A stretch of 56,028 bases of DNA, from positions 1 to 56,028 of the forward strand of contig NZ_MJAJ01000057.1 in assembly GCF_001746365.1 (NCBI RefSeq), given 5' to 3'. Source of the DNA: Streptomyces sp. LUP30. GTDB lineage: Bacteria; Actinomycetota; Actinomycetes; Streptomycetales; Streptomycetaceae. The position numbers and the translations under genes were made by a program. This document shows, in pieces, positions 25,206-33,173 of the stretch (position 1 is the first letter of the stretch; each line of letters opens with the position of its first letter). A model generated the notes under the pieces. That model was not told the origin of the DNA, made no database searches, and was given only the letters and a program-made list of their open reading frames with translations.

Positions 25206-25943
25206 TCAGATCGCCAGGCGTGCCGCGATGCCGTCGAGGACGGAGTCCAGACCGGCCTCGAACTGCCACTGCTGGTCGTCCTTGCGGCGGGCCTCGCCGA
25301 TGTAGCGCGCGTACATCGGGAAACGGCCGGTGCTCATGAGCCACGCCATCTGCGAGGCCAGTCCCGCGCGGGCCTCCTCCCGGGTGGACCAGCCGCGCAC
25401 GCGCAGCATCTGCGTCAGTCCGACCTCGGAGTCCACCGCGCCGTGCACATAGGCGGTGAGGGTGCTGTAGACCGCCATGGCGGTGTCCGCGTCGAGCCCG
25501 AGGCCGTCGAGCGTGGCCAGGACGGCCTCGGGCACGGCCAGCTGGTTCGGGGTCGGCGCGCACCACGTCGCCCGCGTCACCCACGAGTGCCGCAGCAGGA
25601 CCTCCCTTATCCGCAGGGCGACGGACCGCATGGTCGCGCGCCAGCCTTCCTTGCCGTCGGGCAGCTCCAGCTCCGCGTAGACGAAGTCGACCATCAGCTC
25701 GAGGAGCTCGTCCTTGCCGGTGACGTAGCGGTAGGCGGCCATGGGGGCGACGCCGAGTTCGGTGGCCAGGCGGCGCATGGTGACGGCGTCGAGTCCCTCG
25801 GCGTCGGCGACGCCGACGGCGACCTGGGCGATCCGCAGGGGGGTGAGGGTGGTGCGGGGGACGGGCGCCGGTCGTTCGAGGCGCTCCCACACGGAGACGT
25901 GATCCTTGCCCTCGCCCCCGGCTTGTCTCTCCTGGGCGGCCAT
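25206..25943 (-). CDS. TetR-family transcriptional repressor
   Basis: A 245-residue regulator. The helix-turn-helix is at about residues 38-80 (GLDAVTMRRLATELGVAPMAAYRYV), and the larger C-terminal part is the ligand-binding domain. A 30-residue basic/polar N-terminal arm precedes the HTH (with VSVWERLERP), a trait shared with SimR, the simocyclinone efflux repressor, as I recall it. It is divergent from the FMN reductase and MFS exporter genes across a 116-base region holding two 33-bp palindromic elements. The likely job is repression of that operon until the antibiotic or an intermediate binds. Confidence 0.9.
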   Translation of the reverse strand: MAAQERQAGGEGKDHVSVWERLERPAPVPRTTLTPLRIAQVAVGVADAEGLDAVTMRRLATELGVAPMAAYRYVTGKDELLELMVDFVYAELELPDGKEGWRATMRSVALRIREVLLRHSWVTRATWCAPTPNQLAVPEAVLATLDGLGLDADTAMAVYSTLTAYVHGAVDSEVGLTQMLRVRGWSTREEARAGLASQMAWLMSTGRFPMYARYIGEARRKDDQQWQFEAGLDSVLDGIAARLAI

Positions 25944-25969
25944 CGCGGTTCCTTCCGACGAACGGTGCT

Positions 25970-26041
25970 GTGTACATCGTATCAGGAGTGGACACCGTAC
26001 ACTCCGCTGTGTACGTTGTACGAGAACGATACGACGTACAC
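25970..26041. promoter_or_regulatory. tandem TetR operators between divergent genes
   Basis: Two 33-bp elements, 25970-26002 and 26009-26041, each with 12-base arms and a 9-base centre. The second is nearly perfect (11 of 12 pairs), the first weaker (8 of 12). GTAC-N3-GTAC/GTAT cores recur in them. They fill the space between the TetR and FMN-reductase start codons, so binding would block both promoters. Confidence 0.75.
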
Positions 26042-26059
26042 ACCATCGAGGAGCCTTCC

Positions 26060-26659
26060 ATGCCCGACGTGACGGAAGACGTCCTGCGAACCGCGGTGAT
26101 CATCGGCAGCACCCGGGACGGACGGTTCGGCCCGGTCGTCGCCGACTGGATCGCCGGACACATCGCGCAGCGCGAGGACATGGCGGCCGACCTGGTCGAC
26201 CTCGTCGAGACCCCCCTGCCGACCGTCTTCCCGGCCTTCGGGCAGGCCCCCTCCGACGAGGTCGTGGCCCAGCTGGGCGCGGTGTCGCCGCGGCTGGCCC
26301 GGGCCGACGCCTTCGTGATCGTCACGCCCGAGTACAACCACAGCTTCCCCGCGTCGCTGAAGAACGCCGTCGACTGGCACAACGAGCAGTGGCACGCCAA
26401 GCCGGTCGGCTTCGTCTCCTACGGCGGCCTCTCGGGCGGCCTGCGCGCCGTGGAACAGCTGCGCGTCGTCCTCGCGGAGCTGCACGCGGTCACGATCCGC
26501 AACACCGTCAGCTTCCACAACTACGGCGAGGTCTTCGGCGCCGACGGCAGGCCGACCGACCCCGGGTGCGACGTCGCGGCCAAGGCGATGCTCGACCAGC
26601 TCACCTGGTGGGGACAGGCCCTGCGCGACGCCAGGCGGGTCCGCCGGTATGCCGTCTGA
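26060..26659 (+). CDS. NADPH-dependent FMN reductase
   Basis: A 199-residue flavodoxin-fold protein with the phosphate-binding loop GSTRDGRFGP near residue 16 and the family motif TPEYNHSFPASLKNAVDW at about 92-109. It reduces FMN or quinones with NADPH. GAGGAG at 26048-26053 fixes the ATG. It leads the operon controlled by the TetR operators and is followed by an exporter. It could supply reduced flavin to pathway oxygenases or detoxify the quinone product. Confidence 0.9.
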   Translation: MPDVTEDVLRTAVIIGSTRDGRFGPVVADWIAGHIAQREDMAADLVDLVETPLPTVFPAFGQAPSDEVVAQLGAVSPRLARADAFVIVTPEYNHSFPASLKNAVDWHNEQWHAKPVGFVSYGGLSGGLRAVEQLRVVLAELHAVTIRNTVSFHNYGEVFGADGRPTDPGCDVAAKAMLDQLTWWGQALRDARRVRRYAV

Positions 26660-26689
26660 CCTCCCGCCACTCGTGCCCTGGGGGCAGTG

Positions 26690-28276
26690 ATGAACGACCG
26701 CGCGACCGACACCCCCGCGCCCGACCGGCCCGGTCTGCCCCGGCTGGGCGTCTTCGGGCTGATGCTCAGCATCTTTTTGGCGACGCTCGACGGCCAGATC
26801 GTCAGCACCGCGCTCCCCACGATCGTGGGCGACCTCGGCGGCCTCGACCACTTCGCGTGGTCGGTGACGGCGTACCTGCTCACCATGGCCGCGTCCACTC
26901 CCATCTGGGGCAAACTGGGGGACCTGTACGGCCGCAAGGGCGCGTGCATGAACTCCGTGCTGCTGTTCCTGATCGGGACGGTGCTGTGCGGTCTGGCCCA
27001 GAGCATGGGACAGCTCATCGCGTTCCGGGCCCTGCAGGGCCTGGGCGCGGGCGGCCTGATGGTCGGCGCGCTCTCCGTCATCGGCGTGCTGGTGCCCGCG
27101 CAGGAGCGCGGCCGCATCCAGTCGATGGTGGGCGTGATGATGCCGGTCGCGTTCGTCGGCGGCCCCCTGCTCGGCGGGTTCATCACCGACTACGTGAGCT
27201 GGCGCTGGGCGTTCTACGTCAACGTGCCCGTCGGCCTCGTCGCGCTGCTGGCGATCGCCAAGGGCGTACGGCTGCCCGCCGGCCGCGCCGCGGGACGGAT
27301 CGACTACCTCGGCACCGCCCTGCTCACCACCGGCATCCTCGCCCTCACCCTGCTGGGCGGCTGGGCCGGCACCACCTATGCCTGGACGTCCTGGCAGATC
27401 ACCGGGCTCGCCGTGCTCGTCGTGCTGAGTCTGGCCTGGTTCGTCCGGGTGGAACGGCGCACGGCCGAACCGATCACGCCCCCCCGGCTCTTCGCCGGAC
27501 GGGACTTCACCCTGGCCCAGATCATCAGCTTCCTGGTCGGCGCCATCCTCTTCTCCGTCCTCAACTACCTTCCGCAGTACATGCAGTTCGTCCAGGGCTC
27601 CTCGTCCACGGCCAGCGGCCTGCTCATCCTGCCGCTGATGCTCGGCATGCTGACGTCCCAGCTGGCCACCGGGCGGCTGATGGACCGTGGCGGTCTGGAC
27701 CGCGTCGTGCCGCTCGTCGGCGGCGCCGTCACCCTCGCCGGGGCGCTGCTGCTGCTCCTGCTCGGCACGGACACCCCGCTCGTCGCGGCCTCCGCGCTCA
27801 CCCTGGTCATCGGGGTGGGCGTCGGGGCCCTGATGCAGAGCACCCTGCTGACCACCATGAACAACGCGGCTCCACGCGACATGGGCGCGGCCACCGGCAC
27901 GGTCACCCTGGTGCGCACCATCGGCGGCTCGCTCGGGGTCGCGGTGCTCGGAGCCGTGCAGAGCAGCCGCATGAGCGACGTGCTGACCGAACGGCTCGGC
28001 GCCGGCGCGGAGGAACGGCTGACCGCGGGGGGCGGACTGACCCCGGCTCTGCTGAAGGACATGCCGGACGCTGTGCGCGAGGTCGTCGCGGACGCCGTCA
28101 GCAGCGGACTGCACGGCGTCCTGGCCGGCGCGGCCCTGCTGTCCGCGGTCGCGTTCGGCACGGCGTGGTTCGTCCGCGCGGCTCCGGCCACGCCCCCGGC
28201 GGCCGCCGTGCAGCCGACCGCCGGGGTCGGCCCCGGCCCCGGCAAGGACTCGGCCCGGCCCCTGCCGGGGGACTGA
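26690..28276 (+). CDS. DHA2-type MFS drug exporter (14 TM)
   Basis: A protein of about 528 residues with around 14 hydrophobic helices. The signature LMLSIFLATLDGQIVSTALPTI and the motif-A loop GKLGDLYGRKG identify the DHA2 family, to which LanJ/UrdJ- and SimX-like exporters belong. The ATG at 26690 is preceded by GGGGG; a GTG directly before it is also possible. The gene follows the FMN reductase by 30 bases and is probably under the same TetR control. Product export and self-resistance are the likely roles. Confidence 0.92.
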   Translation: MNDRATDTPAPDRPGLPRLGVFGLMLSIFLATLDGQIVSTALPTIVGDLGGLDHFAWSVTAYLLTMAASTPIWGKLGDLYGRKGACMNSVLLFLIGTVLCGLAQSMGQLIAFRALQGLGAGGLMVGALSVIGVLVPAQERGRIQSMVGVMMPVAFVGGPLLGGFITDYVSWRWAFYVNVPVGLVALLAIAKGVRLPAGRAAGRIDYLGTALLTTGILALTLLGGWAGTTYAWTSWQITGLAVLVVLSLAWFVRVERRTAEPITPPRLFAGRDFTLAQIISFLVGAILFSVLNYLPQYMQFVQGSSSTASGLLILPLMLGMLTSQLATGRLMDRGGLDRVVPLVGGAVTLAGALLLLLLGTDTPLVAASALTLVIGVGVGALMQSTLLTTMNNAAPRDMGAATGTVTLVRTIGGSLGVAVLGAVQSSRMSDVLTERLGAGAEERLTAGGGLTPALLKDMPDAVREVVADAVSSGLHGVLAGAALLSAVAFGTAWFVRAAPATPPAAAVQPTAGVGPGPGKDSARPLPGD

Positions 28277-28319
28277 GCGCGGCCCGGCCGCCCCGGTTCC
28301 CACCACACCCATCCAAGCT

Positions 28320-28362
28320 GCCGACCGCACGGTCCGAATCCCCCGTCGTCCGTGCGGTCGGC
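28320..28362 (+). terminator. hairpin between the exporter and Old Yellow Enzyme genes
   Basis: A perfect 13-bp stem (28320-28332 with 28350-28362) with a 17-base loop and no T-run. It lies 44 bases after the exporter stop and 22 bases before the next ATG. It could partly terminate the exporter transcript or modulate the next gene. Confidence 0.6.
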
Positions 28363-28383
28363 CTTCACCGAAGGCGAACACCG

Positions 28384-29502
28384 ATGCCCACGAATTCCGT
28401 CGAACGTGTCAGGGACATCCTGGTCCGTCCGTTCTCCCTGGCAGGTCTCACGCTGCCCAACCGTGTCGTGATGGCTCCGATGACGCGCGAGTTCTCCCCC
28501 GGCGGCGTGCCGGGCGAGGACGTGGCGCAGTACTACGCCCGGCGGGCGGCGGCCGGCGTCGGTCTGATCATCACCGAGGGCACCTACGTCGGCCACGACT
28601 CGGCGGGCAACAGCGCCCGGGTCCCGCACTTCCACGGCGACGAGGCGCTCGCCGGCTGGTCGGCCGTGGCCGAGGCGGTCCACCGGGCGGGCGGCCGGAT
28701 CATGCCGCAGCTGTGGCATGTGGGCATGGACCGCACCGTCGGCAATCCGCCGGTCCCCGACGCCCCGCGGATCGGTCCCTCCGGCATCGCCCTCGACGGC
28801 ACGAAGTCGGGCCGGGAGATGACCCAGGCCGACATCGACAACGTGGTCGCCGCCTACGCCACGGCCGCCGCGTCGGCCGAGGCGCTGGGCTTCGACGGCG
28901 TCGAGATCCACGGCGGTCACGGCTACCTGATCGACCAGTTCCTGTGGGCCCACACCAACCGGCGCACCGACGCCTACGGCGGCGACATCGTCGGCCGCAC
29001 CCGCTTCGCCGCCCAGATCGTGGCCGCATGCCGGGAGAGCGTCTCCGCCGACTTCCCGATCTCCTTCCGCTTCTCCCAGTGGAAGCTGAACCACTACCAG
29101 GCGCGGGTCGCCGAGACGCCGCAGGAACTGCAGACCATGCTCGGCCTGCTGACCGACGCGGGAGCCGACGCCTTCCACTGCTCCACCCGGCGCTTCCACC
29201 TCCCGGAGTTCGAGGGTTCCGACCTCAACCTGGCGGGCTGGGCGAAGAAGCTCTCCGGCAAGCCCGCCATCAGCGTCGGCTCGGTGGGCCTGAGCAACGA
29301 GTTCCTCCAGGTGTTCCAGGGCGAGCAGGCCAAGGTCACGGACATCGGCGAGCTGCTCGACCGCATGGAGCGCGAAGAGTTCGACCTCGTGGCGGTCGGC
29401 CGGGCCCTGCTCGGGGACCCCGAGTGGCTGCAGAAGGTCCTCGCCGGACGCGTCGAGGAGCTCACGCCCTTCCACGCGGGACTCGTCGGCAGCCTCCACT
29501 GA
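28384..29502 (+). CDS. Old Yellow Enzyme family FMN oxidoreductase
   Basis: A 372-residue TIM-barrel flavoprotein. Family features are LPNRVVMAPMTREFSPGGVP, PQLWHVGM near residue 107, the substrate-binding GFDGVEIHGGHGYLIDQFLW at about 170-189, and the C-terminal VAVGRALLGDPEW. These enzymes reduce activated C=C bonds with NAD(P)H. It might reduce an enone in the angucyclinone, reduce part of the polyene, or protect the cell from a reactive quinone; sequence does not choose among these. An AAGG site precedes the ATG. Confidence 0.9.
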   Translation: MPTNSVERVRDILVRPFSLAGLTLPNRVVMAPMTREFSPGGVPGEDVAQYYARRAAAGVGLIITEGTYVGHDSAGNSARVPHFHGDEALAGWSAVAEAVHRAGGRIMPQLWHVGMDRTVGNPPVPDAPRIGPSGIALDGTKSGREMTQADIDNVVAAYATAAASAEALGFDGVEIHGGHGYLIDQFLWAHTNRRTDAYGGDIVGRTRFAAQIVAACRESVSADFPISFRFSQWKLNHYQARVAETPQELQTMLGLLTDAGADAFHCSTRRFHLPEFEGSDLNLAGWAKKLSGKPAISVGSVGLSNEFLQVFQGEQAKVTDIGELLDRMEREEFDLVAVGRALLGDPEWLQKVLAGRVEELTPFHAGLVGSLH

Positions 29503-29540
29503 GCCCGGCGGCCGCCCGCCCCACCGCAGGCCGATGAACC

Positions 29541-29569
29541 CGTCGCTCCGGACGTCCTCCGGAGCGGCG
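29541..29569 (+). terminator. hairpin terminator after the Old Yellow Enzyme gene
   Basis: A 9-bp perfect core stem (29544-29552 with 29558-29566), extendable outward with one mismatch, and a 5-base loop. It lies about 40 bases downstream of the stop. There is no T-run, as is common in high-GC actinomycetes. Confidence 0.6.
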
Positions 29570-29649
29570 GGACACGCAGGTGTGTACGTAAGTCCGGTGT
29601 CACCCCGGCCGTTCGCGTGCTTGCATGTCCGGAAATTCGGAGGATCCAG

Positions 29650-30864
29650 GTGAACCCACGCTTGCTCGTTCTGACGTCGGCGACCTTCGCCGTCGGTACC
29701 GACGGTTTCCTCATCGCGGGGATCCTGCCCGACATCTCCCGGTCCCTCGACGTCTCGCCGTCCGTCGCCGGGCAGTTGGTGACCTTCTTCGCCCTCGCCT
29801 ACGCGCTGCTCTCGCCCGTGCTGGCGGCGGCCACCGCGTCCTGGCCGCGACGCCGGCTGCTGGTGACGGCGCTGCTGGTCTTCACCCTGGGCAACATCGT
29901 CGTCGCCGTCGCCCCGGTCTACGGCGTCGCCATGGCCGGCCGGCTGGTGGCCGCCGCCGGGGCCGCCGTGGTGACGCCGGCCGCGACCGTCGTGGCGACC
30001 GGACTCGTCCCGCCGCAGCAGCGGGGCAGGGCGCTGGCCCTCGTCGTGGCCGGACTGAGCGCGGCGACCGCGCTCGGCGCCCCGCTGGGCACCGCGCTCG
30101 GCGGCGCGGGTCACTGGAGGCTCGCCCTGTGGGGAGTGGCGGCCCTCGGCGTCCTCGCGGCCGTCGGCGTCGCGGCCCTGCTCCCACCGACGCCCCCGCC
30201 GCCGGCCGTCGGCCTGCGCCGACGGCTCGCGCCCCTGCGCGACATCCGGATCGCCACGGTGCTGTCGACGACCCTGCTCACCCTGACCGGCCTGTACACC
30301 GTCTACACGTACATCAGCCTCTCCTTCGACCGGGCGACCGACGGCAGCGGCAACCGCCTGGCTCTCCTGCTCGTGGTCTTCGGGCTCGCGGCCACGGCCG
30401 GCAACCTGACCGCCGGGAGCCTGACCGACCGCTTCGGAACCCGCCGCGTGCTCACCGTCGCCCTGCTGGCCTGCGTCGTCGACTTCGCGCTGATGCCCTG
30501 GAGCGGGGCCGGCCTGCCGAGCGCGCTGCCCGCCGTCGCGGTCTGGGGCGTGTGCGGCTTCGGCGTGCTCGTCCCGCAGCAGCACCGGCTGATCTCCGTG
30601 TCCGGGGCCGCGGCCCCACTGTCGATCGCGCTCAACGCGACCGCCACCTACCTCGGGGTCGGCCTGTCCGGTGTCATCGGTGCGGCCGGCCTCCATCTCG
30701 TGGGCGCCCACCGACTCGGTCTGATCAGCGTGGTCTTCCTCGCCCTCGGGCTGTGCAGCGCCGAACTGGCGCACCGGATCATCCGACGCCGGGAGGAGTC
30801 CGCGCCGGCGCCGGCCGACGCCGCCGTGCCCCTTCCCGACTCCCCGAGCGGGACCGTGCGTTGA
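29650..30864 (+). CDS. MFS transporter (arabinose-efflux/CmlR-like, 12 TM)
   Basis: A 404-residue membrane protein with about 12 helices, opening VNPRLLVLTSATFAVGTDGFLIAGILPDISRSL, the DHA1-type pattern in which an Asp/Gly-rich first helix precedes PDISRSL. The GTG start has GGAGG at 29639-29643. It is the third MFS gene of the window and has its own leader after a terminator, so it may respond to different signals. The substrate is unknown; export of the product or of a shunt metabolite is plausible. Confidence 0.87.
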   Translation: MNPRLLVLTSATFAVGTDGFLIAGILPDISRSLDVSPSVAGQLVTFFALAYALLSPVLAAATASWPRRRLLVTALLVFTLGNIVVAVAPVYGVAMAGRLVAAAGAAVVTPAATVVATGLVPPQQRGRALALVVAGLSAATALGAPLGTALGGAGHWRLALWGVAALGVLAAVGVAALLPPTPPPPAVGLRRRLAPLRDIRIATVLSTTLLTLTGLYTVYTYISLSFDRATDGSGNRLALLLVVFGLAATAGNLTAGSLTDRFGTRRVLTVALLACVVDFALMPWSGAGLPSALPAVAVWGVCGFGVLVPQQHRLISVSGAAAPLSIALNATATYLGVGLSGVIGAAGLHLVGAHRLGLISVVFLALGLCSAELAHRIIRRREESAPAPADAAVPLPDSPSGTVR

Positions 30865-31180
30865 CCGGATGCAGACGTCACGACGATTTCTTCATACCGG
30901 CATAGAAAATCGTGCCCCAGTGTTGCTACGGTGGTGAGAAGCTCCGGATACGGAACCGGTTTTGAATTCACCGGTCTTCACCGTGATCACCCCGGTCGAG
31001 CGGCCATCGAATCCCTGAGATCCGGTCAACGGCCCCGCCCCCGGACGGAGTGGTTCTCCGGCGTTGCCCTGGCGGTCGCCGATCAGTCCCGATCCGGTGA
31101 TCTGCCGCACGCGCCGCACGAGGTTGCACGCTTTCCGGGGCCCGGCCCGACCGGGCCCCGCTGGTCGGCAAGGGGGACTT
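30865..31180 (+). other. intergenic region before the LuxR-type regulator
   Basis: A 316-base non-coding stretch. It begins with an AT-richer section (30885-30970) that looks like a promoter zone, though no confident -35/-10 pair is seen. It ends with a perfect 9-bp inverted repeat (31137-31159) just ahead of the next start. No gene with good codon usage was found in it. Confidence 0.5.
31137..31159 (+). repeat. 9-bp inverted repeat before the LuxR-type gene
   Basis: Arms 31137-31145 and 31151-31159, loop 5 bases, all G/C. It lies 21 bases before the predicted TTG start and could affect ribosome access. Confidence 0.55.
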
Positions 31181-31525
31181 TTGTACGCCCTGCTCTCGGA
31201 AACCTGGCGTGAACCGGCCGACGACAGAGAGGAGTCCGGACAGGAATGGAGACGCATCAGCTCACTCATAGGTGAAAGCGGCGCGAGCTGGGTCGAGGAT
31301 CCCCTGCGCCACATCGAGGAACTCACCGACCGGGAATTCGACGTCTTCATCCTGCTGGGCAGAGGCCTGTCCAACCAAGGGATCTCGGCGTCCCTCTACG
31401 TCACCGAGCGCACGGTGAAGTCCCACGTCACGCGCATTCTCGCCAAGCTGCAGCTGGACTCGCGGCTGCAGGCCGGCCTGGTGGCCCAGGCCTACACGCA
31501 CTGGGTCGCGAGCAGCGCCGCCTAG
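31181..31525 (+). CDS. small LuxR-type HTH regulator
   Basis: A 114-residue protein whose C-terminal two thirds is a NarL/LuxR DNA-binding domain: ELTDREFDVFILLGRGLSNQ, then VTERTVKSHVTRILAKLQL. There is no receiver or ATP-binding domain. The start is assumed to be TTG at 31181 because AAGGGGGA lies just upstream and the predicted protein then begins LYALLSETW; in-frame codons further upstream have poor Streptomyces usage. It is the first gene before the PUFA-like synthase genes, in the same direction, and so is a candidate switch for that arm. Confidence 0.78.
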   Translation: MYALLSETWREPADDREESGQEWRRISSLIGESGASWVEDPLRHIEELTDREFDVFILLGRGLSNQGISASLYVTERTVKSHVTRILAKLQLDSRLQAGLVAQAYTHWVASSAA

Positions 31526-31663
31526 TGCAACCGTCAAGTGTACTTTCGTCCGGTGCGCCGCCCGCCGGTCCGATGGTTGACTCCTGGCGTACGTCTACAC
31601 GCTCCTCAAGTCTCTTACGCGCAAGAGCTTTCACGGTTCAAGTCGAGTGGAGTGAAAACGGGG

Positions 31664-33100
31664 ATGACGGCAGAGGGATCGGCGATTCTCTTTCCGGGAC
31701 AGGGTGGATTCGACGGCGCGGCGCTCAATGCCGCCGGTACGAAGTATCAGCAAGTCGGTGAAACATTCGAGGCCGTTGACGCGGTCGCGGTGGAAACGTT
31801 CGGGAAATCGGTTTCCGCCGTTCTCTTCGAGGGTGCTCCGCTCACTGCGGACGACCTCGTGCAGCAGCCCGGCTGGGTTTCCCAACTGGCCGTCTACGCC
31901 AGTGATGTGGCAGCCTGGCGCATTCTGCAGGAGAACGGCCTGCGGCCGCGGATCCTCGTGGGCCACAGCATGGGAGAAATACCCGCGCTCGTCGCCGCCG
32001 GGGTGTTCTGCGTCGAGGACGGCGCGCGCATCGTGGCGGAGCGGCTGCGCGTCCTGGAGGAGGCCGACCTGCCGGCGGGCCGGATGGCGGCCCTGACGCT
32101 CGACGGGCAGCGGACCCGCCGGCTGCTCGGCCTCCTCGACGACCCGGCCGTGGTGGTGGCGGCCGAGAACCACGACCGGCAGACGGTGATCAGCGGCCCC
32201 GAGCCCGCCGTCGGCGCGGCGCTGCGCGTGGCCCGCGAACTGAACGCCGGGGGCGTCCTGCTGGCCTCGCCGTACGCGTTCCACAACCCGGCCCTGGAAC
32301 CGGTGCGGGCGCCGTTCGCCGCCCGGATCGGCGGCCTGCCGCGACATGCCCCCCGCACGGACGTGTACTCGCCGATCCTGCGCCGCGTCTACCGGGCCGA
32401 CGACGACCTGCCGGCACTGCTCGCCGAACACCTCGTCCGGCCGGTCGACTTCCGCGCGACGGTGCGCGCCCTGCACGAGGACGGTGTCACGACGTTCGTC
32501 GAGGCGGGCGGGCTGGGCTCCCTCGGCCGGTGCGTCGAACGCGCCCTGCCCGACGCCGACGACCTCACGATCCGGTCCACCTTCACGGTGGACGCGGACG
32601 GACGGCTCGGTGTGGAGCGGACCCTCGCGACCCTGTCCGGCGACGCGGAACCCGATCCCTTCGAGCGGTTCTGGGCCGACTACGGCGCACGGCTCGTCGC
32701 ACGCGTCCAGGCGGCACTCACCGCCTCCGCCGCCACGCTCGCGCACCCCGCGCCGCCGATGGCCGCGCACGATCCCGGCTCCGCGGCGTCCATGGAGCCC
32801 GCCGCGCCCCCGCCCGTCCCGGCCGGGGCGCCGGACCGGGCGGAACTCCTGGCCTCGGTGCGCACGCTGTACGCGCAGGCGCTGGAGTACCCCGAGGAGG
32901 TCTTCACCGAGGAGGTCCTGCTGGAGGCCGAACTCGGCATCGACTCCGTCAAGCAGGTGGAGCTGCTGACCCGGGTGACCGGCCGCTACGGACTGCCGCC
33001 GAGCGACGTCCGTCTCTCCGACCACGACACCGTCGGCAAGGTGGTCGATCTGCTGCACGCCCGCCTGACCGGCGGCGACGTCTCCGTCGCCGCGGCCTGA
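31664..33100 (+). CDS. acyltransferase-ACP didomain protein of the PUFA-like synthase
   Basis: A 478-residue protein. The AT domain (about 1-300) has LFPGQGG, nucleophile Ser102 in VGHSMGEIPAL and a YAFHNP motif at about 205-210 with His207, which suggests malonyl specificity. An Ala/Pro linker (about 365-395) leads to a single ACP (about 400-475) with attachment Ser428 in LGIDSVKQVELL, close to the ACP pattern of polyunsaturated fatty acid synthases (LGIDSIKRVE). The chosen ATG begins right before SAILFPGQGG. It supplies extender units to the megasynthase encoded next, which has no AT or ACP of its own. Confidence 0.9.
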   Translation: MTAEGSAILFPGQGGFDGAALNAAGTKYQQVGETFEAVDAVAVETFGKSVSAVLFEGAPLTADDLVQQPGWVSQLAVYASDVAAWRILQENGLRPRILVGHSMGEIPALVAAGVFCVEDGARIVAERLRVLEEADLPAGRMAALTLDGQRTRRLLGLLDDPAVVVAAENHDRQTVISGPEPAVGAALRVARELNAGGVLLASPYAFHNPALEPVRAPFAARIGGLPRHAPRTDVYSPILRRVYRADDDLPALLAEHLVRPVDFRATVRALHEDGVTTFVEAGGLGSLGRCVERALPDADDLTIRSTFTVDADGRLGVERTLATLSGDAEPDPFERFWADYGARLVARVQAALTASAATLAHPAPPMAAHDPGSAASMEPAAPPPVPAGAPDRAELLASVRTLYAQALEYPEEVFTEEVLLEAELGIDSVKQVELLTRVTGRYGLPPSDVRLSDHDTVGKVVDLLHARLTGGDVSVAAA

Positions 33101-33173
33101 GCGGCTCATCCCGACCGGAGCGCGGCGATCGCCCCCTCCGGTCCCGGACCGTGCGACAAGGAGCAATCTCGCG

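Noticed and set aside
27565..30774. A 1069-codon minus-strand frame over the exporter and Old Yellow Enzyme genes
   Set aside because: It crosses several real plus-strand genes and intergenic hairpins, has low-complexity Gly/Gln/Arg content and no recognisable motif.
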